A stretch of DNA of 64,000 nucleotides from Bhargavaea ginsengi (lineage in GTDB: Bacteria > Bacillota > Bacilli > Bacillales_A > Planococcaceae): NCBI RefSeq assembly GCF_900109165.1, contig NZ_FNZF01000001.1, forward strand, positions 425,376 to 489,375, read 5' to 3'. This document shows, piece after piece, positions 43,209-52,953 of the stretch. The notes beneath the pieces were generated by a model that saw nothing but the letters and a program-made list of their open reading frames with translations, was not told the origin of the DNA and did no database searches. Every line of letters begins with the position of its first letter. Within the stretch, counting starts at the first letter, position 1. Made by a program: the position numbers and the translations under genes.

Positions 43209-46200
43209 GATCGTACTTTCTCCTTCTCCATCAGACAGAACGGCGTCATGATCTTCGTGCTTTTTCCGTTCAGAATATAGTGTGCGAATCCTGCCGGCAG
43301 CTCTTCTTCTTTCCGCTCATATGGAACGTTGAGGATGGTCTGTTCGGATTTCTTCATGAAGACCAGGGCCTGCCGGACAAGCTTCAGTTCATTGGTGAAT
43401 GCATCATAGCCTTTCGATATCTCTGCATTGGAGCTTGAGACGATAACGTTGAAGCCGAGGTGCGAATAGTTTTTCATCAGCTTCGCCAGGCGGTCCTGGA
43501 TACGGGCGTCCGCAGTCTGGAGGAACCTAGAGTAACCGTCGATGAACAGATAGGACGGCACGGTCTCCACCTGCGCCCCGGGTTCCCGGATCGAGGCGAC
43601 ATAGGCCGCTTCCGCTTCTGCGAAGTGCTGCTCCGCGTCCGCAATCCACGCTTCCAGGCTTTCTTTCGTATCGGCGTAAGTGATTCGGGAATCCTGCGCA
43701 AATGCCGAGAGTCCCCTGTCGAACGAGTCGAAAACAGCGACGGGGCCGGTATCCTGAGAGCGGACCGTGCGGATCAGAACCTTCATCATGTTCGTCTTGC
43801 CGCGCTGGGCAAGTCCGATGATCAGAAGATGTCGGTTGCGGTTAAAGTCGATTGCGACCGGACGGACCGCTTCCTCGTCCAGGCCTGCAGGAACGATGCC
43901 AGGTCCGCCCGCTCCTTCCGCTGCCGTTTCGAACTGTTCCAGCGTAAGTTCCGCCGGCAGCATCGGAATCGGCTGCGGCACTCCGGAGCCAGCGTAGCGC
44001 TCTTTCAGGATGCGGACCTTTTCCTTCACGCTTTCCAGAACGGTGAAGTCATCTTCGCCGTCCGCAGGAAGAAACATCTGCATGAACAGGGCTTCTTCTT
44101 TTTTGAGGATTGCGCGTCCCGGAATCGGTTCCGGTGTATACGGCGGCCGTCCTACAATTCCGTACATCTCCGACGAGTCCATCAGATAGTGGACCACTTT
44201 TACCTTCAGGTTGTTCATGAGGGTCTGGCGGACGGACATTGGCCTTGTGGCTGCAAGCAGGATATGGATGCCGAGCGACTGTCCGTCCCGGCCAAACTGG
44301 TTCATCTGCATCTCCAGCTCTTCCATTTCGTCCCGGATGATGTCGTAGTTGTCGATGGCCAGGTAGACCAGCGGGAATTTTTCTTCCGCGATGCGGTTAT
44401 ACATGGCGAGCGTGCTTACTTCCGCCTTCTGGAAAGCAGCTTTCCGGCGGGCAATCTCGTTCTTGATCAGCCTGATCAGTTTATCGCGCTTGAGTTCATC
44501 GTCCAGTGTCAGGTAGTCCGCCGTGTGCGGCAGCTGGCGAAGCGGCAACAGCGACCCGTTTCCGTAGTCCAGCATGTAGAAGTTTGCTTCCTCCGGAGTT
44601 TTTATGCCGGCGATGCCAAGGATGAGCGACTGGAGCGTATAGGATTTACCGTAGCCCGGCGACCCGAACACGCCTGTATTACCGTCCGCATCCGGATCGT
44701 ATCCCACGGGGTACTGGCTTTGCTTTTCCGGCTCGTCAGCTATACCGATTGCAAATCCTCTGCCTTGTAACCGAACGGCTGCAGACTGTGTAATCCGGCC
44801 GTCAAGCGGAGGCAGCCAAGGGCTCGACAGACGATCTGCCCCGATCGACCTCGCCGCCTCCCCGATTTTGGCGGTTACCGCCTCGATCTGTGTCAGGCTG
44901 CTTTTCCTTCCTTCCGAGACGGAAAGCCCTGTAAGCGGTTCGAGACCGAGGTCGGTGACAATCGCCACTTCATCCTCGCCTTCATAAGTCTCGGTCAGAT
45001 AAGGCGCACCGCTCCATCCGGACTGGAACAGTTCATATACTTCGTTGTTGCCGACCTGGAGGTATCCGCGGCCTGTGACCGTGATGACCGCCGCATCGCC
45101 GTTTTTCAGGATTTCCTTGCTGTCCGCAGCATCCTGGACCTTTAGTGCGACACGGAAGCGTGCGTTACTCCAGATCTGGTCGTCGATGATGCCGCCAGGC
45201 TTCTGGGTGGCCAGGATCAAATGGACACCAAGGCTCCGACCGATCCTGGCTGCACTGACGAGCTCCCGGATAAAGTCCGGCTCCTCGTTTTTCAGCTCTG
45301 CGAATTCATCCGAGATGAGGAACAGATGCGGAAGCGGTTCTTCCGCCACTCCGCTTTTATGAAGAGATGTATATTCATCAATATGGGTGACCGTATACCG
45401 ATCGAACAGCCGTTGCCTGCGCTTGAGCTCACTCTTGATGGAAGCCAGTGCCCGCAAGCTAAAGTTCCGGCTTCCTTCTATGTTCGTAATTGTTCCCAGC
45501 AGGTGCGGAATATTTTTGAACGGCTGTGCCATGCCGCCGCCCTTGTAGTCGATCAGCAGGAACGCCACCTCGTGGGGGTGGAAGTTCACAGCGAGCGACA
45601 GGATGTAGGTCTGAAGGAATTCCGATTTTCCTGAACCGGTCGTTCCGGCCAGCAACCCGTGCGGACCGTGGGCCTTCTCGTGGAGGTTCAGCTCCAGCAG
45701 GTCTTCGCGGCCTTTATAGCCGACCGGAACTGCAAGAGATTTCGCCGATTGGTTCGTTTCCCACTTTTCAATGATCGGCAGATCTTCCGCATCGGTGACT
45801 CCGTAAAGGTCAAGGAAGCCGACTGACTCAGGAAGCGAGTTCGTCATCCCGACTTGGTGATCAAGTGTTCTGAGTGTCCTCGCGAACCTTTCATCCCCTT
45901 CGGGCACATAGTGGTCCAGCCTGAACCGGGTATCCGATGCCACCCTGTCCCGGATGAGGATGTCCCCTTCACTGTCATTCACATACCGGACGAGCATGTG
46001 GACGTTTTCCGTAATCCGTTCTTTGGCGTCTGCCGTGAAGATGACGGAGATGCCGAGCGCCTGGTGGTCCTTTCCCTCCAGGTATTCGAGGATGACATGT
46101 TCCCCGATCAGCCTGTAGTCGGACACGATGAACACAAGGTGTGGCGTAAATACCACCTTGCCCCGGTCTTCATGATTATCCCGTTCCCTGAGGATCTCAT

Positions 46201-47686
46201 AAAGCGAACCGAGCAGCTGGTCACGGGACCGCTCATCATGGATGAATCCCCTGGCATGCATGTGCGGCAACCGGAAATGCGGAAGCCACTTCATCCATTC
46301 AACCTGGTCATATTTACTGTCATTGAAAATATAGACAAACCGGACATCATGGTAACTGTGGAAAAAGGAGAGCTGGCCGACGATCTGCGCGATTTCCTTT
46401 CTGATGACGTCTTCCTTCCCGAACAGGCCGATAATCCCTTTTGAAAGATCCGCCGTGACAGGGGCGTTGTCCAGCTCGCTGAACACTTCCTCCATCTTCT
46501 TTGACTGCTCAATCAGATCGTCGACTTCCCGGTTGGCAAGATCTCCCGAAGAGAGATTAAGATTGTAACTTGCCTTGACTCGGCCGGTGCCGAGCCTGAA
46601 ATGCAGAAAGTCATCATTTTCTCTTGTTTTTTCCCAGATGCGGCCAGACATGCCATCCGTCATTTGCTTTAGTGCCGGGAAAGCCGGGTAATGATAGTCC
46701 AGCATGCGCTGTTGCTTACCGCGCAGCTCATACAATTCCTCACGCATGTTTTCCAGGTAAGCCGTGTAGACCCTGCGGCGCTTTTCTTCCTGACGCTTCC
46801 GGCGCTTGCGTTCCCGGAAGTATTGGGCGGTCGATGTGATCAGCGTCACGATGAACATCGAGATCGAGATGATGATGAAAAGGCCCCTGGGGATAAAGAT
46901 CACGACGAGCGACATGACGATGAGCATGACGAGCGGCGGCAAAATCACGAGCCAAAGCCCCCGTCCGTCATCTGTCTGTTCCTGTACCGGGAAGGACAGC
47001 GACACCTTGTCCTCCGGTGCTTCGTAGACGATCCGCGGCGTGCGCCGGTAAACAGGATAGGATTTCATCACTTCGGACTCGGGAGGCTGAAATGCCGGCA
47101 GCTTTGTCGTGAATGCACCTGTACAGGACAGCTCTATCACGTCTTTATCCGTCAGCCGGACCTGCATGCCGAGCCACAAAATGACATCCCCTGTCTGCAA
47201 GGGCACAGAACCTGACCGTTTCTTTCCGTTCAAGTAGAACGGACAGCCAAATTCCACATCCGCGTACCACCGTCCGGCTCCCTTCAGGAGGACAAAACGC
47301 TTTTCTGCGTCACCCGGGATAACGGGATCCCTCAAATTCACGGTCGCTTCCATATTTCCGGCGCCGAATGTGATGTGACCCGTATACCCCACGTAATATG
47401 TATGGCTCCGCCTGGGTGCGGGAAGGACCGACAGTGTCAGGGAACGGCCCCGCTGCGTTACGGAGACCGGCTGGCCGATTTTCAGGTAGCCGATTTTCCC
47501 TTGCCCGTCCCTTATCGTGAAGCCATCTTCCCCGCCTTCCAGCTGAAAGGCACCCTTGACGAACGGAAAATCCAGCACCGTGATGCTGTCCCCGACGGAA
47601 GGGCCGACTGTCATCCGCTTCACCGAGTATTCATTGAAATCGAGCCGCTGAACGTGTTCCGCATAATGGACCCATAGTTGCTGCAA
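43205..47686 (-). CDS. essC: type VII secretion ATPase EssC (YukBA)
   Basis: The 1493-residue motor has two N-terminal FHA-like domains (to about 195), two membrane helices (about 244-290), and three C-terminal FtsK/SpoIIIE ATPase domains. The first ATPase keeps Walker A GTTGSGKS (681-688) and Walker B LFLISDE (about 788-794). The second has GSPGYGKS (1008-1015) and the third GLAQRGKT (1291-1298); their Walker B acids are less canonical. The TTG start follows AAGGTGA. It is a single fused chain, as in YukBA and EssC. The C-terminal domain should recognise the effector complexes. Confidence 0.93.
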   Translation of the reverse strand: MQQLWVHYAEHVQRLDFNEYSVKRMTVGPSVGDSITVLDFPFVKGAFQLEGGEDGFTIRDGQGKIGYLKIGQPVSVTQRGRSLTLSVLPAPRRSHTYYVGYTGHITFGAGNMEATVNLRDPVIPGDAEKRFVLLKGAGRWYADVEFGCPFYLNGKKRSGSVPLQTGDVILWLGMQVRLTDKDVIELSCTGAFTTKLPAFQPPESEVMKSYPVYRRTPRIVYEAPEDKVSLSFPVQEQTDDGRGLWLVILPPLVMLIVMSLVVIFIPRGLFIIISISMFIVTLITSTAQYFRERKRRKRQEEKRRRVYTAYLENMREELYELRGKQQRMLDYHYPAFPALKQMTDGMSGRIWEKTRENDDFLHFRLGTGRVKASYNLNLSSGDLANREVDDLIEQSKKMEEVFSELDNAPVTADLSKGIIGLFGKEDVIRKEIAQIVGQLSFFHSYHDVRFVYIFNDSKYDQVEWMKWLPHFRLPHMHARGFIHDERSRDQLLGSLYEILRERDNHEDRGKVVFTPHLVFIVSDYRLIGEHVILEYLEGKDHQALGISVIFTADAKERITENVHMLVRYVNDSEGDILIRDRVASDTRFRLDHYVPEGDERFARTLRTLDHQVGMTNSLPESVGFLDLYGVTDAEDLPIIEKWETNQSAKSLAVPVGYKGREDLLELNLHEKAHGPHGLLAGTTGSGKSEFLQTYILSLAVNFHPHEVAFLLIDYKGGGMAQPFKNIPHLLGTITNIEGSRNFSLRALASIKSELKRRQRLFDRYTVTHIDEYTSLHKSGVAEEPLPHLFLISDEFAELKNEEPDFIRELVSAARIGRSLGVHLILATQKPGGIIDDQIWSNARFRVALKVQDAADSKEILKNGDAAVITVTGRGYLQVGNNEVYELFQSGWSGAPYLTETYEGEDEVAIVTDLGLEPLTGLSVSEGRKSSLTQIEAVTAKIGEAARSIGADRLSSPWLPPLDGRITQSAAVRLQGRGFAIGIADEPEKQSQYPVGYDPDADGNTGVFGSPGYGKSYTLQSLILGIAGIKTPEEANFYMLDYGNGSLLPLRQLPHTADYLTLDDELKRDKLIRLIKNEIARRKAAFQKAEVSTLAMYNRIAEEKFPLVYLAIDNYDIIRDEMEELEMQMNQFGRDGQSLGIHILLAATRPMSVRQTLMNNLKVKVVHYLMDSSEMYGIVGRPPYTPEPIPGRAILKKEEALFMQMFLPADGEDDFTVLESVKEKVRILKERYAGSGVPQPIPMLPAELTLEQFETAAEGAGGPGIVPAGLDEEAVRPVAIDFNRNRHLLIIGLAQRGKTNMMKVLIRTVRSQDTGPVAVFDSFDRGLSAFAQDSRITYADTKESLEAWIADAEQHFAEAEAAYVASIREPGAQVETVPSYLFIDGYSRFLQTADARIQDRLAKLMKNYSHLGFNVIVSSSNAEISKGYDAFTNELKLVRQALVFMKKSEQTILNVPYERKEEELPAGFAHYILNGKSTKIMTPFCLMEKEKVRS

Positions 47687-47724
47687 TCATTTCACCTTCT
47701 ATTCTTTCTGCGCGTCCGGCGGGA

Positions 47725-49068
47725 TCATGGAGCCGGCGTTTCCGTATCTTCAGATGTCTCTTCCGAGGCAGGTGCATCTTCTTGGGCTTCCTGCTCTTCA
47801 GGGGCTTTTTCCACTTCTGCTTTCTCGGTGCCGCCGGATGGCTCTTCATCTTTTGCATCATCACCGTTGGCCGGCTCTTCTTCCTTCTCCGCCTCTTCCT
47901 CAGCTTTGTTCAGCTCATCCATCGCCTTGCGGATTTCCTCGAGTTCGCTGTCCATTTCACCGATCATTTCCTGCTTTTCCTCACCTGACAGGCTGTCATC
48001 CGAACGGATTTCTTCCTGGCGTACGGCCAGGGCATAGGCAAGGAGGACCGGGTCTTCCATTGCCCGGGCCAGATCGACGGCTTCTTCCCCCTCGTCCCTT
48101 CCGATATAGATCCAGTACTTCAGGTAGTCTTCATCGGTCTTCAGCGTGATGTTCGAGCGGATGTTCTCCTTCTGCTCTTCTGTCAGCCGTTCATTGATGA
48201 CATAGGAGTCGGCAAGCTCGTAAAGAGTGATATACGGAAGTCCGTCTACGTCGTACTTTGACAGCAGGCTCACCGTATCGCTGTATTTCATCGTCATATA
48301 GGATTCATGGGCTTCCGTGATCGCTTCGGTTTTCGGTTTCTCATAAGCGAAAGTATAGCCGGCAAGGGCGATGGACGGAATCAGCAAAATTCCCGCCGTA
48401 ATGCTGAAAATCTTGGCCAGCTTCCACTTTTTCTGCGGCAGCCGGACGTTCATGCTTTCCTTCTGGTCGATGGACCGGATCACTCTGTCGATATGCTTCA
48501 AGAGTTCATCCTGGTTTTCAGCCTGCATGATCGCCTTCGTGCGCGGTTTCAGGTCGAGCGTTTCGTGATGTTTCAGAAAGTCCTCGTACGGCCGGCTGTT
48601 GTCGACGGCCGCCGCTGCTGCAGCTTTGACTTCCAGCCATACACGATCCGGGTCCTGTCCGGCCGGCGGAAGGCTGTCCATCACACCCCAGTGCAGGAAA
48701 TGCGGCTCCAGGCCGCTGCCGAATACGATGTTCTCCGGGCAGATCACAGGCTGAAGACGGCTGTCCTCATCCTCTCCGGCTCTTTCCGCAAGGCGGCCCG
48801 CGAAGATCCACCGTGTCTTCTCGTCTTCTTCATGGATGGCGATAAAACGCCGGAACCGTTCGGGGAATTCTGCTGTAATGACCAGCTCATCCCCATCAAT
48901 TTCTATCGTTTTCCGGATGACCGGATCAGCGGATCCCAGGAATGCGATTTCCGCTTCATTTTTCAGGCCGATCCGTTCCGTCTGGAAAACGAACGAACTC
49001 TGATGATCCCCGTGACGGATCGCGGCATCCAGCAGCGCTTCCATATATGTCTGTGTTCGATTGGCCAT
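47725..49068 (-). CDS. essB: type VII secretion protein EssB (YukC)
   Basis: The 447-residue protein has a cytoplasmic pseudokinase-like domain (about 1-215), one membrane helix (about 217-241, KLAKIFSITAGILLIPSIAL), an outer helical domain, and a very acidic Glu/Ala/Pro tail of about 70 residues. This is EssB/YukC, the central membrane scaffold that links EssC to the channel. Catalytic kinase motifs are absent, as in the family. It starts 45 nt after esaB. Confidence 0.9.
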   Translation of the reverse strand: MANRTQTYMEALLDAAIRHGDHQSSFVFQTERIGLKNEAEIAFLGSADPVIRKTIEIDGDELVITAEFPERFRRFIAIHEEDEKTRWIFAGRLAERAGEDEDSRLQPVICPENIVFGSGLEPHFLHWGVMDSLPPAGQDPDRVWLEVKAAAAAAVDNSRPYEDFLKHHETLDLKPRTKAIMQAENQDELLKHIDRVIRSIDQKESMNVRLPQKKWKLAKIFSITAGILLIPSIALAGYTFAYEKPKTEAITEAHESYMTMKYSDTVSLLSKYDVDGLPYITLYELADSYVINERLTEEQKENIRSNITLKTDEDYLKYWIYIGRDEGEEAVDLARAMEDPVLLAYALAVRQEEIRSDDSLSGEEKQEMIGEMDSELEEIRKAMDELNKAEEEAEKEEEPANGDDAKDEEPSGGTEKAEVEKAPEEQEAQEDAPASEETSEDTETPAP

Positions 49069-49113
49069 ATCAGTGATGCTCCTTTGCCTTGTTCATCCCA
49101 AAAAAATTTGCTG

Positions 49114-49353
49114 TCAGAGAATCTCCAGCCGGTCACCGGACGTAATGCCGCAATGCGCCATCGTCAAATGTCCCGGATAGGTCCTATTTCTATTGGTGAC
49201 CCGTACCCAATGGCCTTCCCGCTGATGTCTGGTGACACCTTTTGCTTCCCGGGCGATGTCCGCCAACTTCTTGAATGTGTGGTAGTCCGACAGCCTGAGG
49301 TCAAATACGCCCCCCTCATATCGGGACAAATCCACAGTGACTTCAATATACAT
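49114..49353 (-). CDS. esaB: EsaB (YukD), ubiquitin-like T7SS protein
   Basis: The 79-residue protein is a small ubiquitin-like beta-grasp domain (MYIEVTVDLSRYEGGVFDL, ending GITSGDRLEIL). EsaB/YukD is a conserved cytoplasmic component needed for secretion. The ATG at 49353 follows GGGAGGTAT; the longer frame runs back into the intercistronic hairpin. It lies 76 nt after esxA, separated by a stem-loop. Confidence 0.88.
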   Translation of the reverse strand: MYIEVTVDLSRYEGGVFDLRLSDYHTFKKLADIAREAKGVTRHQREGHWVRVTNRNRTYPGHLTMAHCGITSGDRLEIL

Positions 49354-49381
49354 CCGAATACCTCCCATTAAATGAAGGAAA

Positions 49382-49410
49382 AGCGCCTTCCGGATAATTT
49401 GAAAGGCGCT
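49382..49410 (-). terminator. intercistronic stem-loop after esxA (probable partial terminator)
   Basis: On the minus strand AGCGCCTT and AAGGCGCT pair perfectly around a 13-nt loop, and are followed by TTTTCCTTCATTT. It lies 20 nt after the esxA stop and 29 nt before the esaB start. It could stop most transcripts after esxA or protect the esxA end from decay. Confidence 0.7.
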
Positions 49411-49429
49411 CAACTATTCCATCCAGCAA

Positions 49430-49723
49430 TCAGCTGCGGATCTGGCTTGCAATCTGCTCGTCCGCATCACGCAGGGCATGGCCGGTGCGGTTCAGCTGTA
49501 CAGCGATTTCAGAGAGAAGGTCCTGCATGTCGATGAAGTGCGGCTTCAGGCGCTCGTACTGTTCCGCGAATGCACGGCTGGACGCCCCTTCCCATGCAGA
49601 CTGAAGTTCAGCGATCATGCCGTCCAGACGGCCGATTTGAGCCGAAACCTCGCTGGATTCGTTATTGTAACGGTTGGACATCGCTTCCAGTTCGGCAGGG
49701 GTTACGCGAATAATTCCTGACAT
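49430..49723 (-). CDS. esxA: WXG100 protein EsxA (YukE)
   Basis: The 97-residue protein is a two-helix hairpin with the WXG turn in LQSAWEGASSRAFAEQ. It begins SGIIRVTPAELEAMSNRYN, very close to YukE starts. The C-terminal helix carries polar residues suitable for the secretion signal. ATG 49723 is chosen by that alignment; AAAGGAG lies 9 nt upstream. It is the first gene of the type VII operon, and the main secreted substrate in related systems. Confidence 0.93.
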   Translation of the reverse strand: MSGIIRVTPAELEAMSNRYNNESSEVSAQIGRLDGMIAELQSAWEGASSRAFAEQYERLKPHFIDMQDLLSEIAVQLNRTGHALRDADEQIASQIRS

Positions 49724-50279
49724 TCCATCCATCTCCTTTTCAAACTTTCATATTAAAATAACTGCTGTTCGCAGGTATTTCCGGCTTTGGCTCCATCCAC
49801 AATAACAGCGCGCAGCCTGTCGGGTGATTCACAAAAAACATTGCAGCGTATTCCTATTGGCGGATACACCCCGAATGTTCCTCTTAATTGAATAACATCC
49901 AGTCACAACAATGTCAAAAACGCATCCGATGACCCCTTCCCGAAAACGTGACAAAAGACCTCCACCGACCGGAATAGCATGAGGTGAGAAAAGCATTTAT
50001 TAAACAGACGCTTACATTCAATTAGACCTTTATCCCTACATAATCGATTTTTTCGGCTATAAAAGTCTGGTTCCAACCCAACATTCAAAGGCACAAAGTT
50101 TCATTTTCATTTTCTTATTCTTTCCATTTACCTTGAACTAAGCTATCTCTTATTCAAAGTAATATAGGGCTGAAAGTTTACCTAAACTTGGTCAAATTCA
50201 TACAAACTTCATAGGCCGTTAACATTCGATAGTGATAGAATGAAAGGGATTTCAATTAACTGAATTGGAGGATCGATGG
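49724..50279. other. AT-rich divergent intergenic region, 556 bp
   Basis: This region separates the type VII operon from the 5'-nucleotidase gene. The right end holds a PhoP-like box and a -10 element. On the left I see the esxA ribosome site but no convincing -10/-35 pair for the operon. The region is much more AT-rich than its neighbours. Short frames inside have no ribosome sites and look like chance. A long leader or regulator binding sites would fit, but none can be named. Confidence 0.5.
50197..50224 (+). promoter_or_regulatory. PhoP-like box of the 5'-nucleotidase gene
   Basis: TTCATA (50197), TTCATA (50208) and TTAACA (50219) are spaced exactly 11 bp apart, matching the TT(A/C)A(C/T)A repeats of Bacillus PhoP sites. 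A TAGAAT at 50236-50241 fits a -10 element, which puts the repeats at about -25 to -51. This is the usual activation position. Confidence 0.6.
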
Positions 50280-52799
50280 ATGAACCATTCTAAAAAAGCG
50301 GTTAAGGTTACCGGGGCGCTGCTGCTGTCAGCCGGAATGCTGTTTGCATCGCCCGGACCCGTCAATGTACTGGCGGAAGTTCCGGGAGATGCCGTCAAGC
50401 TGAGGATTTTGGAGACGACCGACACTCACAGCAACCTCTTCAGCTACGACTACTATAAAGGTGCAGCCAACGAGAACTTAGGTCTTCTGAAGGTCGCATC
50501 AGCAGTGGAGGCGGCAAGAACTGAAGTGAAAAACTCTGTGCTTGTCGACAACGGGGACACCATTCAGGGGACACCGCTTGGCACGTATTATGCGACGGTC
50601 AACCCTGTCGGGGATGATGAAGTACACCCTGTCATCAAACTCATGAACCTGCTGGACTACGATGCAGCCGTCCTCGGCAACCATGAATTCAACTATGGCC
50701 TCGACTTCCTGGAAAAGACATACGAAAAGGCGGAATTCCCGTACCTGAGTGCCAATGTGTACAAAGATGACGGAGATGACAACCCGGACAATGATGAGCT
50801 GATGTACGAGCCGTATGAGGTTGTTGACAAGGAAGTGACCGACGAAGCCGGCAACACCCACACGATCCAGATCGGTTACATCGGCTTTGTCGCCCCTCAG
50901 ATTGTGAACTGGGACAAGTCACACCTGGACGGCAAGGTCATTTCCAAGGACATCACGGAATCCGCCGAAAAATACATTCCGGAGATGAAAGAAAAAGGAG
51001 CGGATGTCATCATCGCGATGGCCCACTCCGGATTCGACAAATCGGCGGAAGCCGGAACAAAAGCTGAAAACGCTGTTCTCCCGCTTAGCCAGGTAGAAGG
51101 CGTTGATGCGATCACCTTCTCCCATGCCCATGACATCTTCCCTGCTCCTGCAGGCGGAACTCTCGGCTCCAACTTCATGGACGGAGATGATGTCGTCGCC
51201 TCCATCGATGCGGAAAAAGGAACCATCAACGGCATTCCGGCAACAGAAGCCGGGTATGGCGGGGAATATCTCGGCGTCATCGACCTGACCATCGAACCGG
51301 ACGGCGATGGCTGGAAAGTGACTGACGGCAGCTCAGAAGTCCGCGCGGTGAAGGATTACGAGATGCACGGGACATTTACAGAGGACATCAAGCCATACCA
51401 TGAGGCGACTGTCGAATACACGGAAACGAAGATCGGTACGACCACCTCTCCGATCCACAGTTATTTCGCCCTGGTACAGGACGATCCATCCATCCAGATC
51501 GTGACGGAAGCACAAAAAGCCTATGCCAAGGACTTTATCGAACTGAACGCTCCGGAATACAAAGAGACGCCGATCCTTTCCGTCGGTGCACCGTTCAAGG
51601 CCGGCCGTAACGGTGCTGCGGACTTCACAGATATTGCAGCCGGTGATCTGACAATCCGAAGCGCTGCAGACCTGTATCTGTATGACAATACGCTGAAGGC
51701 GGTCCTGCTGACAGGCAGCCAGATCCGTGACTACCTCGATCGCGTAGCGGCGAACTTCAATACGATTGATCCGGATGCGGAGGGGCCTCAGGAACTCCTG
51801 AACCCTGACTTCCGTTCCTACAATTTTGATGTGATTGATGGGCTTACCTATCAATTCGACATCACAAAACCTGCGAAGTACGATGCCGACGGCAACCGGA
51901 CGGATGCAGAAGAAAGCCGCGTTACCAGCCTTGTTTATGACGGCAAGCCGGTAGACGAGAACCAGGAATTCGTTGTCGTTATGAACAACTACCGACAAAG
52001 CGGCAACTTCCCTCATGTCGCGGGTGCACCGCTGATCGTCGATTCCGCTGAGGAAAACCGCCAGGTGCTCATGGACTATATCTCGGAGCAGAAGGAACTC
52101 AATCCTGCAGCAGACAACAACTGGTCGATCGTACCGATAGAAGGAGATCCGGTCCTGACATTCAAGTCCAGCCCGGAAGCCGAGAAATATGCGACAGATA
52201 ACATCACCTATACGGGCGAGACGGATGAAGACGGCTTCGGCATCTTCACGTTCGAGCTCGGTGGCAAAGTCATCCCTGGTCCTGAGCCGATCAAATCGTT
52301 CCCGGATGTAAGCGACCGCCATTGGGCGAAATCTTACATCGACCACCTCACCTCGATGAAGATCGTCAAGGGCTTCCCGGACGGCACATTCGGACCTGAA
52401 AAGCCGATCACCCGCGGACAGTTCATGTCCATGACGGTCCGTTCCCTGGGCCTGAGCGACGGCACCCTTCCGTTCGAGGAAGAACTCGATCTTGCGATTG
52501 AGGCCGGCATCACGAACCGGACAGCGGATAACTTCGGAGCGGCCAACCTGATCAGCCGTGAACAGATGGCAGCCATGGTCGTCCGTGCCTACTCGGTGAA
52601 GATCGGCAAGCCATACGAAGCAACAGCCGAGGCTGACTACCTTGACGGTGATTCCGTCTCCCCTTGGTTCGAGGAAGAAGTCAATGCCGCTTATGAACTC
52701 GGCTTCATGACCGGAAGCGAAGATGGCAACTTCAACCCGCAGGGCCATGCCGTACGGGCTCATGCAGCAAAAGTCATCTCTCTATATACGAAGAAATAA
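50280..52799 (+). CDS. secreted 5'-nucleotidase / cyclic phosphodiesterase with SLH anchors
   Basis: The 839-residue protein has a signal peptide (about 1-36, ending VLAE), then a metallophosphatase domain (ETTDTHSNLF, DNGDTIQGTP, LGNHEFNYG, SHAHD). A 5'-nucleotidase C-terminal domain with the substrate-specificity fold follows, then three SLH repeats from about residue 665 (SFPDVSDRHWAKSYIDHL). It should hydrolyse nucleotides or cyclic nucleotides at the cell surface and release phosphate. ATG 50280 has GGAGG 8 nt upstream. The PhoP-like box suggests induction by phosphate starvation. The SLH repeats bind it to the wall. Confidence 0.9.
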   Translation: MNHSKKAVKVTGALLLSAGMLFASPGPVNVLAEVPGDAVKLRILETTDTHSNLFSYDYYKGAANENLGLLKVASAVEAARTEVKNSVLVDNGDTIQGTPLGTYYATVNPVGDDEVHPVIKLMNLLDYDAAVLGNHEFNYGLDFLEKTYEKAEFPYLSANVYKDDGDDNPDNDELMYEPYEVVDKEVTDEAGNTHTIQIGYIGFVAPQIVNWDKSHLDGKVISKDITESAEKYIPEMKEKGADVIIAMAHSGFDKSAEAGTKAENAVLPLSQVEGVDAITFSHAHDIFPAPAGGTLGSNFMDGDDVVASIDAEKGTINGIPATEAGYGGEYLGVIDLTIEPDGDGWKVTDGSSEVRAVKDYEMHGTFTEDIKPYHEATVEYTETKIGTTTSPIHSYFALVQDDPSIQIVTEAQKAYAKDFIELNAPEYKETPILSVGAPFKAGRNGAADFTDIAAGDLTIRSAADLYLYDNTLKAVLLTGSQIRDYLDRVAANFNTIDPDAEGPQELLNPDFRSYNFDVIDGLTYQFDITKPAKYDADGNRTDAEESRVTSLVYDGKPVDENQEFVVVMNNYRQSGNFPHVAGAPLIVDSAEENRQVLMDYISEQKELNPAADNNWSIVPIEGDPVLTFKSSPEAEKYATDNITYTGETDEDGFGIFTFELGGKVIPGPEPIKSFPDVSDRHWAKSYIDHLTSMKIVKGFPDGTFGPEKPITRGQFMSMTVRSLGLSDGTLPFEEELDLAIEAGITNRTADNFGAANLISREQMAAMVVRAYSVKIGKPYEATAEADYLDGDSVSPWFEEEVNAAYELGFMTGSEDGNFNPQGHAVRAHAAKVISLYTKK

Positions 52800-52805
52800 G
52801 CCTTT

Positions 52806-52839
52806 ATCCCCGCGCAACCTGACGTGCGGGGATGTTTTT
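52806..52839 (+). terminator. terminator of the 5'-nucleotidase gene
   Basis: ATCCCCGC and GCGGGGAT form an 8-bp stem, followed by GTTTTTAT. Confidence 0.85.
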
Positions 52840-52953
52840 ATGTTAAATTATCTAAAAAATCTATTATTTCAGGTCAAATCACGCTATGATAGGTTCTATC
52901 TCCGGCAGGAAGATACATAGGTTTGAAAAATCGAGAGTTGAGGAGGAGTGTCT

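Noticed and set aside
43460-44770. A 436-codon open frame on the plus strand
   Set aside because: It lies fully antisense to essC, has no ribosome site, and its composition is that of a reverse-frame shadow in GC-rich code.
49903-50094. Small minus-strand frame of 63 codons upstream of esxA
   Set aside because: It has no ribosome binding site and lies in AT-rich sequence where chance frames are expected.
51333-52763. A 476-codon open frame on the minus strand
   Set aside because: It is antisense to the 5'-nucleotidase gene, whose domains account for the coding signal.
52840-52953. Glycine riboswitch before the AGCS symporter
   Set aside because: The leader lacks the paired aptamer cores expected for a glycine riboswitch.
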